The notes: generated from the letters alone by a model not told the origin. DNA of 64,000 bases from CAYWXK01 sp964462515 (GCA_964462515.1 CAYWXK010000018.1:1-64000); one strand, 5' to 3'; shown: positions 48,650 to 57,634, counted from the first letter of the stretch. Program-made: numbers and translations.

Positions 48650-48720
48650 AAAGCCACAGAGAGCACAGAGAAAATAGGATAATTTAAGCTGTCATTCCCG
48701 CGAAGGCGGGAATCCATTGA
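48650..48720. repeat. Intergenic repeats after trpE
   Basis: CCACAGAGAGCACAGAG (48652-48668) belongs to the CACAGAG family. TTCCCGCGAAGGCGGGAA (48694-48711) is the hairpin that also occurs inside kdsB with one base changed. They separate trpE from an unrelated gene. Confidence 0.65.
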
Positions 48721-48780
48721 AACTTATGAAAAATGGTAATTAAAGAAGGAATTAGAACATGAAATCGGAGGGATATGTCA

Positions 48781-50463
48781 ATGAGAAATAATAAAGATAT
48801 CGCGAATACATCAAATACACACAGTCTGCCAGCGTATCTTGCTGAACTTCTACAACCTACACCCAGTGGAGTTGCTAAACTAATTGCTGCTTGGGATGGA
48901 CTTAGCACTGAATCACAGATTCTAGTACTGACGAAGCTTGATGAATCTCAATTTTCTTCTTACTGGGACGAAAAAATTCGCATCAAGGCGCTTGGCAGTG
49001 AAAATCCTTATGTGCGGTATTTAGCCGCGAGGAGATTCTCTTTTTTGGACAAAAAGCAAAGTGAAGAAATCTATGGAAAAAGTGAAACGGAAAAAATGGA
49101 AGCTGTTAAGAAACGAATTGAGGAAGACCCGGCCCCCCTCGTTCGTTACTCCACACTGGAACAGAACTCTGTGGTTCCCTTTTTTCTAACGAAGGATTAT
49201 GCTGGCCCCGATTATTTTTTCTCGCTTCCCCAAGAAGCGCGCCTTGCCAAAGTCCGTTGTTTAGGAGGATGGGGTGAAAAAATAGTAAACTTGATTTCCC
49301 ACTCTGTGGACCACCAGTTGAAGGATGGAACAGTTTCAGAGATAGAACTATTTGAGATTCTCAGTGACTATCTAAATAATCCTGGTTTTTCTGCTCATTA
49401 TAAAAGTGATGAGTTGAGCTACGATGGTTATGGTGAATATTTGAAAGGTAAAGATATTGTAGCGCTATGGAATCTAGTGCTCAAGGTTCCGGAACGAATA
49501 TCTTACGTTCTGATACAAAAGTTACCTGAGGAGGCAGGGCTTCAATCAAGCATTCCTGAGGATGTGATAAATGGTCTCAATGACCGGCAGCTTGCAGAAC
49601 TTCTTTATCGTAAGGATATTGGACTTGAAAAATTGCGGAAAAAGATTTTCTTTGAGGCTAATGAAGAGCGATGGGACGTCAAAAATGCTGCGAGCTCTTA
49701 TAACTTTAACCTTACATACCAAGAGTTTGCACAAATCTTGGCAAAGCCACAGAAGGAAAAGCTCGTCGATCTAAGGTACCTAACGAGCGCAAATGGCTTG
49801 AGCTTATGCCTCTATGAGGCAATTCATGACGCGCTGTTTATCAGTGAAGATTGGGAACACGGCGAATTTGCTATACGTTCATTTGGTCGAAGGCTATCGG
49901 AGCTCCAAGACTATGAAAGAGATAAAGAAATCCGTGAGTTGCGGCTTTACAGTTTAGCCAAACGCTCTGTTCCATGGAATAAGTCGAAAGATGCCTATCC
50001 TCCTACGGGGGAATTGGAGTTTTTAACAAAATCCATTGTTGAGGGTGACACTTGGGCAACATTTATGGCATTCTCGGCCGCTTGGGGAATGCAGAGGGAT
50101 AGCAGTAATCTTGAGAGGTATCTTCCTCGTATCAACGAAATCGATGAAGACACAACTGATGAAACTAAGGTTGACGAGCGTCAGAAACCAGACCACAGTA
50201 AGCCTTTTACGAAGGGTGATTTTATTCTATACAACACACAGAAGTGGGCGGTCATCTGGTTATGGATATGCTTTATTTCCGTTGTGGTTACCCTCGTATT
50301 TGCGGGGTCTGCTGTGTACAAATTCTTTATGGCCGAATATGGCCCTGCATTAAAGTCGGGGTTCGTTGCTGTAATCGGACTCGTCATGATCAAAGGTGCG
50401 CGTGGTCAGTATTCCGACCTGATAAAAGAACAGAAGCGCATCACGGATGAGATGTTAGAATGA
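48781..50463 (+). CDS. Hypothetical protein with helical-repeat body and two C-terminal membrane segments
   Basis: A 560-residue protein I do not recognise. ATG 48781 is preferred to 48775 because GGAGGG lies eight bases upstream. The first 120 residues, with PTPSGVAKLIAAWDGLSTES and NPYVRYLAARRFSFL, resemble HEAT-like repeats. The middle is mostly helical. Two membrane segments near the end (WLWICFISVVVTLVFAGSAVYK, then SGFVAVIGLVMIKGARG) place a short tail in the cytoplasm. It interrupts the trp operon between trpE and trpG and is flanked by repeats, so it is probably an inserted gene rather than a tryptophan gene. Confidence 0.6.
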   Translation: MRNNKDIANTSNTHSLPAYLAELLQPTPSGVAKLIAAWDGLSTESQILVLTKLDESQFSSYWDEKIRIKALGSENPYVRYLAARRFSFLDKKQSEEIYGKSETEKMEAVKKRIEEDPAPLVRYSTLEQNSVVPFFLTKDYAGPDYFFSLPQEARLAKVRCLGGWGEKIVNLISHSVDHQLKDGTVSEIELFEILSDYLNNPGFSAHYKSDELSYDGYGEYLKGKDIVALWNLVLKVPERISYVLIQKLPEEAGLQSSIPEDVINGLNDRQLAELLYRKDIGLEKLRKKIFFEANEERWDVKNAASSYNFNLTYQEFAQILAKPQKEKLVDLRYLTSANGLSLCLYEAIHDALFISEDWEHGEFAIRSFGRRLSELQDYERDKEIRELRLYSLAKRSVPWNKSKDAYPPTGELEFLTKSIVEGDTWATFMAFSAAWGMQRDSSNLERYLPRINEIDEDTTDETKVDERQKPDHSKPFTKGDFILYNTQKWAVIWLWICFISVVVTLVFAGSAVYKFFMAEYGPALKSGFVAVIGLVMIKGARGQYSDLIKEQKRITDEMLE

Positions 50464-50520
50464 TTTTTTAAAAGCGAGTGACTCGTGGTGTGGGCACAAT
50501 ATCACTCTTGGAAAAAAGAG

Positions 50521-51231
50521 ATGGAAATTGATGAGACAATAAATAAGTGGTTTGATGAAACGGAGAACAGATTGCGAGCGATTGGGCTGCCCAAAAACAA
50601 CGTCAATGATACGGTTTTAGCATCAATTTCCCTAATTGATAATTATTTGAATAACACTATGATGATTTTGAAACAAGGATGCAGACTTCCATCTATGGCA
50701 CTCTTACGAGTTACGGGAGAATTTATTGCAAAACTCATCTATTGTCTCAAGGGTAGTACACAGGGACCAAACGTTAATCAAAGAATCGAGTCCTGGAGAA
50801 AAACATCACTCATAAAACGCAAGAAATATTACGAAAACATCATAGACAGATATAGCGGCTGTAATCGGAAAAAGGTTCAAAAATGGATTGATGAAACAAA
50901 AAATGAAGTAGGCAAGATTAAGGTTAATGAACTACCTGATACAGCGAAGATATTTGAAGAGACATTTGGAAAAAAACATCCTGTAGGTCGTGCTGGTATG
51001 TATCTACGATATCTTGGCGCGGTTCATTTAGATTGGGAAACATTGGAAGAAACGATAAAAAGAAATAAGACAGGAACTGAATACATGGGAGACGTTGAAT
51101 ACAACATTGAAGACCTGAAATTTGAATGTTTAACGCACGGCTATATATTTTTCCAGTATCTTTACGAGTATTACAATTTAGATTTTAAAGAAATCCAAAA
51201 TGAATACAAAATGTTGATACCTAAAAGCTAA
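50521..51231 (+). CDS. Hypothetical helical protein, possibly DUF5677-like
   Basis: A 236-residue soluble, helix-rich protein. The segment SISLIDNYLNNTMMILKQGC then LPSMALLRVTGEFIAKLIYC resembles the DUF5677 type of uncharacterised proteins, but the match is from memory and weak. ATG 50521 follows AAAAAAGAG; an in-frame GTG at 50485 would add 12 residues. It follows the membrane-associated hypothetical gene and precedes trpG, so together they look like a two-gene insert in the trp operon. No catalytic motif is obvious. Confidence 0.5.
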   Translation: MEIDETINKWFDETENRLRAIGLPKNNVNDTVLASISLIDNYLNNTMMILKQGCRLPSMALLRVTGEFIAKLIYCLKGSTQGPNVNQRIESWRKTSLIKRKKYYENIIDRYSGCNRKKVQKWIDETKNEVGKIKVNELPDTAKIFEETFGKKHPVGRAGMYLRYLGAVHLDWETLEETIKRNKTGTEYMGDVEYNIEDLKFECLTHGYIFFQYLYEYYNLDFKEIQNEYKMLIPKS

Positions 51232-51280
51232 TTTGGAAAATTAAGGAGTCGTTTAGAAAAAAATGATCTAAATTTTTCTC

Positions 51281-51330
51281 TCTGTGTTTTCTATCCGCCA
51301 CAGGCGGATAAATGACCTCTGTGGCAAAAA
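51281..51330. repeat. CTCTGTG-type repeat before trpG
   Basis: CTCTGTG, CCGCCACAGGCGG and CCTCTGTGGCAAAAAAG repeat the words found at 40900-40950 and 41798-41822, partly inverted. It marks the 3' border of the two-gene insert in the trp operon. Confidence 0.5.
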
Positions 51331-51344
51331 AGAAGGGAAATATT

Positions 51345-51959
51345 ATGGAAGGTGTAAGTAGAAAAGTATTATTTATCGATAATTTCGACTCATTCACGTA
51401 TAATCTGGTGGATGATTTTTGCAAGCGCAACTGCGAAGCAAAGGTCTATCGCTCCGACACGAGTCTGGAGGAGCTTAAAGCGGCGGCACAAGAGTTTGCT
51501 CCTGACCTGCTTGTGATTTCGCCTGGGCCTGGCACGCCGGACACAGCCGGCGTTTCACTTGAGGCGGTAGGGTATTTTAAGGACAAGCTGCCGATATTCG
51601 GCGTGTGCCTGGGACATCAGGTAATTGTGCAGTATTTTGGTGGTAAAATCGGCCACGCGCCGGAGCCGGTGCACGGCAAGCCCTCGCGAGTAACGCATAA
51701 TGAAAAAGGCATATTTGAAGGCATCGAGAATCCGCTCCAGGCGGGGCGGTATCATAGTCTTTGTGCGGTTGAGATGCCGGATTGCTTCGAGAAGACCGCC
51801 GAATTTGAGGGGATTGTTATGGGCATCGAGCATAAAGAGCTGCCAATATTTGGCGTCCAGTTTCATCCGGAAAGTATCTTAACGCCCGCAGGAGGCAAGA
51901 TAATCGAAAATATTTTGTCGATTGCGCAAAAGTATCAAACCAAACGTGCGAAACCATAG
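51345..51959 (+). CDS. trpG: Anthranilate synthase component II (glutamine amidotransferase)
   Basis: A 204-residue class I glutaminase that hands ammonia to TrpE. It has LFIDNFDSFTYNLVDDF at the start, LLVISPGPGTP (oxyanion region, about residues 55-65), the nucleophile in IFGVCLGHQVIV (Cys about residue 88) and the His-Glu pair in FGVQFHPESILTPAG (about 177-191). RVTHNEKGIFEG is also typical. The same gene may serve p-aminobenzoate synthesis in some bacteria; no pabB is visible here. ATG 51345 follows AAGAAGGGAAA. Upstream bases 51281-51330 are a CACAGAG-type repeat. Confidence 0.92.
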   Translation: MEGVSRKVLFIDNFDSFTYNLVDDFCKRNCEAKVYRSDTSLEELKAAAQEFAPDLLVISPGPGTPDTAGVSLEAVGYFKDKLPIFGVCLGHQVIVQYFGGKIGHAPEPVHGKPSRVTHNEKGIFEGIENPLQAGRYHSLCAVEMPDCFEKTAEFEGIVMGIEHKELPIFGVQFHPESILTPAGGKIIENILSIAQKYQTKRAKP

Positions 51960-51985
51960 GATAAGATGTAAAAGCTGGAGCGTGA

Positions 51986-53002
51986 ATGGCGACAATAACA
52001 GAATATATTAAGCAGTTGCTGCGTGGTGAGAGCCTTAGCTTCGTGCAGGCGGAGGAGCTTCTTGATATTATTTTTGAAGGCCAGGTTCCCGAAGCTCAAA
52101 TTGCGGCGTTTCTTACGGCAATGCAGTTCAGAAAACCAAGGCCGGAAGAGCTTGCAGGACTTGCCAGGTCGCTGCGAAAGCACGCCTTGCCTGTAAAGGT
52201 TGACGTCGATAATCTGGTTGATACCTGCGGCACAGGTGGAGGAGCCGTTAAGGGCTGCAACGTCTCCACAGCAGCGGCAATTGTAGCGGCAGGCGCAGGG
52301 GTATATGTCGCCAAACACGGTAATCGCGGCATAACCAGCAAATGCGGCTCGGCTGATGTGCTCGAACAATTAGGTGTTAAAATAGATGCTTCTGCCGACA
52401 CTGTGGCCGAATGTATCAAACAGGCACATATAGGATTTATGTTTGCACCGATGTTTCATCCTGCGATGAAATATGTCCAGCCGATACGCAAAAGCCTCGG
52501 TTTTAGGACGGTTTTCAACCTTTTAGGGCCTTTGGCGAATCCGGCTGGCGTCCAGAGGCAGGTGCTGGGTGTGGCCGAAGAGGATTTGTTGGATATCGTT
52601 GCCGAGGCTCTTAAGTTACTTGGCACTCGCTACGCAATGGTCGTTCACGGCAGCGGAATGGATGAGATAAGCACGGTGGGTGTTACGAAAATAGTTGAGC
52701 TAAAAGACGGCCGAATCACAACTAAAAAGTTAAATCCGCAAGATTTGGGCGTCCCGCCGGCAAGTATAGACCGGTTGACGGTAACCGACGCCAAAACAAG
52801 CGCTGTTGTTCTACGGGACATACTAAGCGGCAAGGAAACCGGGCCTCGCAGAGACATCATTGTCGTAAATGCTGCGGCTGCGATAATTGTTAGCGGGTTG
52901 GCAGATAGTTTTGAATCGGCTATGAAGCTTGCAAACGCTTCAATCAGTGAAGGCAGGGCGTTAACTTGTCTGGAAAAGCTAATCGAAATCTCGAACAAAT
53001 AA
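51986..53002 (+). CDS. trpD: Anthranilate phosphoribosyltransferase
   Basis: A 338-residue enzyme that joins anthranilate to PRPP. Signatures are VDTCGTGGGAVKGCNVSTAA (about residues 75-94), the PRPP loop VAKHGNRGITSKCGSADVLE (about 109-128), FAPMFHPAMKYVQPIRKSLG and FNLLGPLANPAG. It has the helical N-terminal domain of normal length. The gene follows trpG closely and is probably part of the same transcript. It is complete with no insertion. Confidence 0.93.
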   Translation: MATITEYIKQLLRGESLSFVQAEELLDIIFEGQVPEAQIAAFLTAMQFRKPRPEELAGLARSLRKHALPVKVDVDNLVDTCGTGGGAVKGCNVSTAAAIVAAGAGVYVAKHGNRGITSKCGSADVLEQLGVKIDASADTVAECIKQAHIGFMFAPMFHPAMKYVQPIRKSLGFRTVFNLLGPLANPAGVQRQVLGVAEEDLLDIVAEALKLLGTRYAMVVHGSGMDEISTVGVTKIVELKDGRITTKKLNPQDLGVPPASIDRLTVTDAKTSAVVLRDILSGKETGPRRDIIVVNAAAAIIVSGLADSFESAMKLANASISEGRALTCLEKLIEISNK

Positions 53003-53027
53003 TAGTAATTGGTGATTGGTGATTAAT

Positions 53028-53429
53028 ATGGAGTATGGAACTTTCGAGGACCTTGAAATTTATAAATCAGCAAGGGAGTATAGGAAAAAGATATATAATT
53101 TCGCAAAACAATTGCCTGAATTCGAAAAGTATAATTTAGCGGATCAAATGCGGCGAGCAGCAGTTTCCTTAACCAATGGTATTGCTGAAGGACACGGCAG
53201 ATTTCATTATCAGGAAAACATCCGGTTTTTAAGACAGTCAAGAGGTTCACTCGAAGAATTAATAGACGATGTTAATACTTGTATAGACGAAGACTATGCT
53301 GAGTTAGGCCGGTTAGATAATTTGAAAAAGGAAGGATATGAACTATTGAAAAAACTAAACGGCTACATCAAGTATTTGCGCAACCGTAAGCAGGCAGTGA
53401 TTAATGACCCCTGCTCAAACACAACTTGA
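53028..53429 (+). CDS. Four-helix-bundle protein (23S rRNA IVS-type)
   Basis: A 133-residue protein of the S23/IVP family: FEDLEIYKSAREYRKKIYNF, EKYNLADQMRRAAVSLTNGI, AEGHGRF and IRFLRQSRGSLEELIDDVNT, each one helix of the bundle. The family was first seen in intervening sequences of 23S rRNA genes and is scattered widely; its role is unclear. ATG 53028 is preferred to an earlier start at 53016. It lies inside the trp operon, exactly where trpC is expected between trpD and trpF, and is preceded by GGTGATTGGTGATTA-type word repeats and followed by others at 53427-53470. Confidence 0.85.
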   Translation: MEYGTFEDLEIYKSAREYRKKIYNFAKQLPEFEKYNLADQMRRAAVSLTNGIAEGHGRFHYQENIRFLRQSRGSLEELIDDVNTCIDEDYAELGRLDNLKKEGYELLKKLNGYIKYLRNRKQAVINDPCSNTT

Positions 53430-53475
53430 CCGTTACCAATTACCAGTTACTATTTACCAGTTACCAATAACGAAT
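53427..53475. repeat. Degenerate word repeat before trpF
   Basis: Variants of TTACCAATTACCAGTTACTA are strung together between the four-helix-bundle gene and trpF, ending at the trpF start codon. The tract provides no Shine-Dalgarno. Confidence 0.55.
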
Positions 53476-54099
53476 ATGCTAATAGTAAAGGTTAAAATTT
53501 GCGGCATTACTAACTATGAGGACGCTACAGCAGCGCTCGATATGGGGGCGGACATACTGGGCTTTAATTTTTATCCGAAAAGCCCAAGATTTATAACACA
53601 GTCGAAGGCAACGAAAATAATAAACAAGCTGCCGGCCTTTATTGATATTGCCGGCGTGTTCGTAAATGGACAATTCGATAAAATCCGGGAGACGATAGAC
53701 CAATGCCAGTTAGACTGGATTCAGCTCCACGGTGATGAAGACCCGCGGTTCTGCCAGCGGTTTGGGTCTATTAATGTCAAAACTATGAAGGCGCTGCGAG
53801 TAAAAAACCAGCAGGACATTAAAAAGGCAGACCTCTTTTTCACAGATGCTATTTTATTGGATGCTTTTCATCCTGAAAAATATGGCGGCACGGGCCTAAA
53901 GTTCGACTGGAATATCATAGGACATATCGGTAAGCGAGTCTTTCTGGCTGGTGGTATAAATCCAGATAACGTCGCTGACGCAATTAAGCTGGGAGTTTAT
54001 GGGATTGATGTTTGCAGCGGCATTGAAGCCAGGCCAGGCAAGAAAGACCATAAAAAAATGAAGAAACTATTTGATAACATACGGCACTTGAGAGGTTGA
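53476..54099 (+). CDS. trpF: Phosphoribosylanthranilate isomerase
   Basis: A 207-residue TIM barrel that converts phosphoribosylanthranilate to CdRP. It has VKICGITNYEDATAALDMGA with the catalytic Cys near residue 8, GFNFYPKSPRFI, GVFVNGQFDKI, IQLHGDEDPRF and the catalytic Asp in ILLDAFHPEKYGGTGLKFDW. The C-terminal phosphate site is FLAGGINPDNV and GIDVCSGIEARPGKKD. ATG 53476 starts the fold; an upstream frame from 53404 is repeat DNA. The gene is complete. Confidence 0.93.
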   Translation: MLIVKVKICGITNYEDATAALDMGADILGFNFYPKSPRFITQSKATKIINKLPAFIDIAGVFVNGQFDKIRETIDQCQLDWIQLHGDEDPRFCQRFGSINVKTMKALRVKNQQDIKKADLFFTDAILLDAFHPEKYGGTGLKFDWNIIGHIGKRVFLAGGINPDNVADAIKLGVYGIDVCSGIEARPGKKDHKKMKKLFDNIRHLRG

Positions 54100-54106
54100 A
54101 AAACAG

Positions 54107-54185
54107 TTTGGATTCTCGATGCTCGATTCTCGATGCTCGTAAGTAGCGGGTGTGTTCAACGAGGAACGAGTATCCAGTATCGAGA
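54107..54185. repeat. Degenerate word repeat between trpF and trpB
   Basis: GATTCTCGATGCTCGATTC repeats with small changes, followed by GAACGAGTATCCAGTATCGAG. It is of the same style as the tracts before the FHA gene and trpF. Confidence 0.55.
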
Positions 54186-54197
54186 AAAGAGGAAGAT

Positions 54198-55376
54198 ATG
54201 AAATATAAAGGCAGATTCGGAGACTATGGCGGATTCTATGTTCCGGAAGTTTTGATACCGGTTCTGGAGGAACTGGAAAGCGCATTCTATCGCTTTTACG
54301 AGGACGAGCAATTTGTGGCGGAGCTTGCGCAGCTATTGAAGGATTATGCAGGCAGGCCAACCCCTCTTTATTATGCAAAAAGATTTAGCGAATATGTTGG
54401 GTTTAAGGTTTATCTAAAACGCGAGGACCTCCTGCACGGCGGAGCGCATAAGATGAATAACACGCTGGGCCAGGGGCTTTTAGCCAAATATATGGGCAAA
54501 ACAAAGCTGATTGCGGAAACGGGTGCAGGTCAGCACGGCCTGGCTACGGCAATGGTCGGCGCTTTATTTGGGATGGAGACGAAAATCTTTATGGGCGTAA
54601 CCGACATTGAACGCCAGAGCGTCAACGTTCACAAAATGAGATTATGCGGCGCCGAAGTGGTAGCAGTGGAAGGGGGGACAGGGACATTGAAGGATGCAAT
54701 CAACGATGCCCTTCGTTACTGGACTGCCCACGTAACCGATACATTTTACCTTTTTGGTTCGGCCTGTGGGCCGCATCCGTATCCTACAATAGTGAAGCAT
54801 TTTCAAAGCTGCATCGGCAAAGAAACCCGGGAGCAGTGTCTCAAGCAAATTGGCAGACTGCCGGATATGGTTGTCGCTTGTGTCGGCGGCGGCAGTAATG
54901 CAATAGGTATTTTTTCCGGCTTTATAAATGACAAGGACGTCCAGTTGATTGGTGTCGAAGCCGGCGGCAGGAGCTTGAGTGATGGCAGGCACGCTGCGAC
55001 ACTCGCAGCGGGGCGTGTGGGAATCCTGCACGGCGCCAAGACGTATTTATTGCAAAATGAAGAAGGCCAGGTGAGTGACACGGAATCAGTAAGCGCAGGG
55101 CTTGATTATCCGGCGGTCGGCCCTGAGCATTGTTTGTTAAAGGACTCCGGCAGAGCCAAATACGTTGCTATCCAGGACGATGCTGTGCTTGATGCCTTTG
55201 AGCTTCTCAGTAAAACCGAGGGGATACTTCCGGCCCTTGAAAGTGCTCATGCTCTTGCATATCTTGTCAGCCGGAAAGGCAAATTAAGGCTGGACCAAAT
55301 AGCAGTTGTGAATCTTTCCGGCAGAGGCGATAAGGACGTTGGGATTGTCGAGAAACGAAGACCCATTAGTAAATGA
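54198..55376 (+). CDS. trpB: Tryptophan synthase beta chain
   Basis: A 392-residue PLP enzyme that condenses indole and serine. It has FGDYGGFYVPEVLIPVLEEL at the start, the PLP lysine in KREDLLHGGAHKMNNTLGQ (about residues 73-91, Lys in HKMNN), AETGAGQHGLATAM, the phosphate-binding CVGGGSNAIGIF and LKDSGRAKYVAIQDDAVLDA. The length fits TrpB1. GAGGAAGAT lies just before the ATG. Upstream bases 54107-54185 are a degenerate GATTCTCGATGCTCG-type word tract. It pairs with TrpA encoded next. Confidence 0.94.
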   Translation: MKYKGRFGDYGGFYVPEVLIPVLEELESAFYRFYEDEQFVAELAQLLKDYAGRPTPLYYAKRFSEYVGFKVYLKREDLLHGGAHKMNNTLGQGLLAKYMGKTKLIAETGAGQHGLATAMVGALFGMETKIFMGVTDIERQSVNVHKMRLCGAEVVAVEGGTGTLKDAINDALRYWTAHVTDTFYLFGSACGPHPYPTIVKHFQSCIGKETREQCLKQIGRLPDMVVACVGGGSNAIGIFSGFINDKDVQLIGVEAGGRSLSDGRHAATLAAGRVGILHGAKTYLLQNEEGQVSDTESVSAGLDYPAVGPEHCLLKDSGRAKYVAIQDDAVLDAFELLSKTEGILPALESAHALAYLVSRKGKLRLDQIAVVNLSGRGDKDVGIVEKRRPISK

Positions 55377-55406
55377 TTATTGATTATTTAACAGGATGTG
55401 CAGAGT

Positions 55407-56219
55407 ATGAAGACGTATCTTGAGGTTTTTTCACAGTTGAGGGCGAAAGGAAAAGCGGCGCTCATACCATTTTTTGTAATTGGCGACCCGGATTTTGATA
55501 CGAGTCTTGCGATTGTAAAGACGGCCATCGATTCCGGCGCTGACATTCTGGAGCTGGGCATACCGTTCTCTGACCCGATAGCAGATGGGCCGACAATCCA
55601 GAAGGCGGACGTTCGTGCAATGTCTGGCGGAATGAATGTGCGAAAGGCACTCGAATTTATCAGGATGGTCAAGAGCTTCAAAGATATTCCAATTGGATTA
55701 CTTATGTATTACAACCTGATATATCAGTATGGGGTGGAAAAATTCTGCCGGGATTTTCACCAGGCGGGCGTCAACAGCATTTTGGTTGCCGATTTAAGTA
55801 TCGATGACGCAGATGAAATTACAGGGCCTGCTATATCGACAGGTCTCGATACCGTTTTTATGGTTACGCCGAACACGACTCCGGACAGGATGAAGCAGAT
55901 TGCTGCAAAAACTACAGGCTTTATATATACGGTATCTTTGTTAGGCGTTACCGGCAGCAGAGAAACACTTTCCGATATGGTTACAGAATTGATTGTCAAG
56001 CTCAAGAAGCTCACCAGCGTTCCGGTTTGCGTGGGTTTTGGAATAAGCACACCACAGCACGCGGCAGCAATTGCAAAGGCAGGAGCGGATGGCGTTATCA
56101 TCGGCTCAAAAATAGTCGAACTGATTGAGCGTAATTTAGGCAACAGTGAAAAAATGCTTGCCAATGTTTCAACTTTTGTGCGCGAGGTTAAAGCGGCGAT
56201 TGAAGATAGGGGTGGCTGA
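55407..56219 (+). CDS. trpA: Tryptophan synthase alpha chain
   Basis: A 270-residue TIM barrel that cleaves indole-3-glycerol phosphate. The catalytic Glu lies in ILELGIPFSDPIADGPTIQK (about residues 47-66), preceded by LIPFFVIGDPDFDTS. The second catalytic Asp follows in PFSDP. Further motifs are ILVADLSIDDADEI, GFIYTVSLLGVTGSRE and VPVCVGFGISTPQHA, with GADGVIIGSKIVELI at the phosphate site. ATG 55407 is preferred to GTG 55398. It ends the trp operon. Together with trpE, trpG, trpD, trpF and trpB it covers all steps except indole-glycerol-phosphate synthase. Confidence 0.94.
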   Translation: MKTYLEVFSQLRAKGKAALIPFFVIGDPDFDTSLAIVKTAIDSGADILELGIPFSDPIADGPTIQKADVRAMSGGMNVRKALEFIRMVKSFKDIPIGLLMYYNLIYQYGVEKFCRDFHQAGVNSILVADLSIDDADEITGPAISTGLDTVFMVTPNTTPDRMKQIAAKTTGFIYTVSLLGVTGSRETLSDMVTELIVKLKKLTSVPVCVGFGISTPQHAAAIAKAGADGVIIGSKIVELIERNLGNSEKMLANVSTFVREVKAAIEDRGG

Positions 56220-56254
56220 ACCCGGATGTGCAAATCTATTAAGGGAGGCGAATT

Positions 56255-57064
56255 ATGGCAAAAGGAAGAAATTTTCTTTGGCAGCAAGCGATGTCATATC
56301 TTGTGCTGGCTCTTCTGTGCATTTTGCCGGCTTGGTCTTGCGGCAAAAAGGCGGTTAAGTCACAGGCAAAGGATAGTAACATCGTTACAAATTCGATTGG
56401 TATGAAGCTTATTCTTATTCCACCTGGCGAATTTATGCGGGGACAATCTGAGTATTCGCAAATGGTCAAGGTGAGGATAACCAAGGGCTTTTACATGGGG
56501 GCATACGAGGTAACTCAGGCCCAGTGGCTGAAAATGATGTACCGTAATCCCAGTCGCTACATAGGTGATAATCTACCGGTTGATAGTGTTAGCTGGGAAG
56601 ATGCGACAGAATTCTGCCGCAGGTTGAGTCAGTATGAAGGTAAGACGTATAGACTGCCTACTGAGGCCGAGTGGGAATATGCCTGCAGGGCAGGAATCGC
56701 TACTCGTTTTTATTTTGGTGACGGGGGTTCCCAACTCTCTCACTATGCTTGGTATCATGAAAATAGTGGCAATGAGTCTCACCCTGTAGGTAAAAAGAAG
56801 CCCAACGCCTTTGGCTTATATGATATGCTTGGTAATGTCTGGGAGTGGTGCAGTGACTGGCATACGTGGGATGAGGGTAATTACTCCCAAAGTCCTGTAG
56901 ATGACCCCAAGGGGCCATCTACCGGCCAATATCGTGTTATTCGCGGCGGCAGTTGGCACGACGATGCGGGGTGCTACCAAGCATTGGCCCGGGGCGGCAG
57001 CGACCCGGACTCTCGCTTCCACTCCAACGGCATCGGCGGGTTTCGTGTTGTCCAGGACTTTTAG
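56255..57064 (+). CDS. SUMF1/FGE-type domain lipoprotein, probably non-catalytic
   Basis: A 269-residue protein with a lipoprotein signal (LALLCILPAWSC, Cys near residue 29). The rest is a formylglycine-generating-enzyme-like (SUMF1) domain: SIGMKLILIPPGEFMRGQS, GAYEVTQAQWLKMM, YRLPTEAEWEYACRAG, NAFGLYDMLGNVWEWCSDW and VIRGGSWHDDAGCYQALARG. True aerobic FGE enzymes need two cysteines near the end; here only one (DAGC) is near that place. I therefore expect a structural or binding role in the envelope. It follows trpA with a 35-base gap and AGGGAGG before the ATG. The stop overlaps an inverted repeat. Confidence 0.8.
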   Translation: MAKGRNFLWQQAMSYLVLALLCILPAWSCGKKAVKSQAKDSNIVTNSIGMKLILIPPGEFMRGQSEYSQMVKVRITKGFYMGAYEVTQAQWLKMMYRNPSRYIGDNLPVDSVSWEDATEFCRRLSQYEGKTYRLPTEAEWEYACRAGIATRFYFGDGGSQLSHYAWYHENSGNESHPVGKKKPNAFGLYDMLGNVWEWCSDWHTWDEGNYSQSPVDDPKGPSTGQYRVIRGGSWHDDAGCYQALARGGSDPDSRFHSNGIGGFRVVQDF

Positions 57065-57162
57065 CCCGTTAGAGTTTTTTGTTTCTTTAGGATGACATTA
57101 GAAAGATTAGGTGACAGAAAAGATTATAGAGCAGACTTTTTCATCAAGGACTCTAACGGGCT
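57063..57162. repeat. Inverted repeat pair around a 74-base spacer
   Basis: AGCCCGTTAGAGT (57063-57075) and ACTCTAACGGGCT (57150-57162) are perfect 13-bp complements. The left arm overlaps the stop codon of the SUMF1 gene and is followed by six T. The spacer has no frame. Confidence 0.65.
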
Positions 57163-57205
57163 GAAATAACCCTTTGCTCTTTTACACTTTAAAGGAGAAC
57201 ATTCT

Positions 57206-57634
57206 ATGGGATATGTGATATTCGAACTGGTCAAACTAATCCTTATAGTCATCGGTAGCTTAATAGGGGCTTTAATAGGGGCTATATTTTTGCGCGCAGC
57301 AGCAAAATGGGTTGCAAAGCTTGAAGTTCCATTTGGAGCTGCTTATTGTACAGTTTTTCTCTCGACGTTGGCGAATGGTATTCTTGGTTTTGTCCTGGGC
57401 ATAGCTGTAGGAACTGCGACGCAATCAAAGGAGGCGGTGAATGTTCTGCAAGTATTTATGGTTCCGGTTGGCTTTGTCATTACAGCCGCGATAATAAGCA
57501 GACGTATTAAAGTAACTTTTGGCAGAGCATGTCTCATTAACCTTGTGATGCTTGCCCTTGGGATAGTAATAATTGGGGGAGTAGCTGTGGCAATCATATT
57601 GGCAATGCATTTATTAAACTATAAGTACCTTTAA
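57206..57634 (+). CDS. Small polytopic membrane protein
   Basis: A 142-residue protein with four predicted membrane segments (about residues 5-28, 42-68, 78-98, 110-135), rich in Gly and Ala (LIGALIGAIFLRAAAKWVAK). I do not recognise a family. AAAGGAGAAC precedes the ATG by a normal distance, so the start is well supported. The neighbour at 57799 is a similar small membrane protein without obvious sequence identity. Confidence 0.6.
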   Translation: MGYVIFELVKLILIVIGSLIGALIGAIFLRAAAKWVAKLEVPFGAAYCTVFLSTLANGILGFVLGIAVGTATQSKEAVNVLQVFMVPVGFVITAAIISRRIKVTFGRACLINLVMLALGIVIIGGVAVAIILAMHLLNYKYL

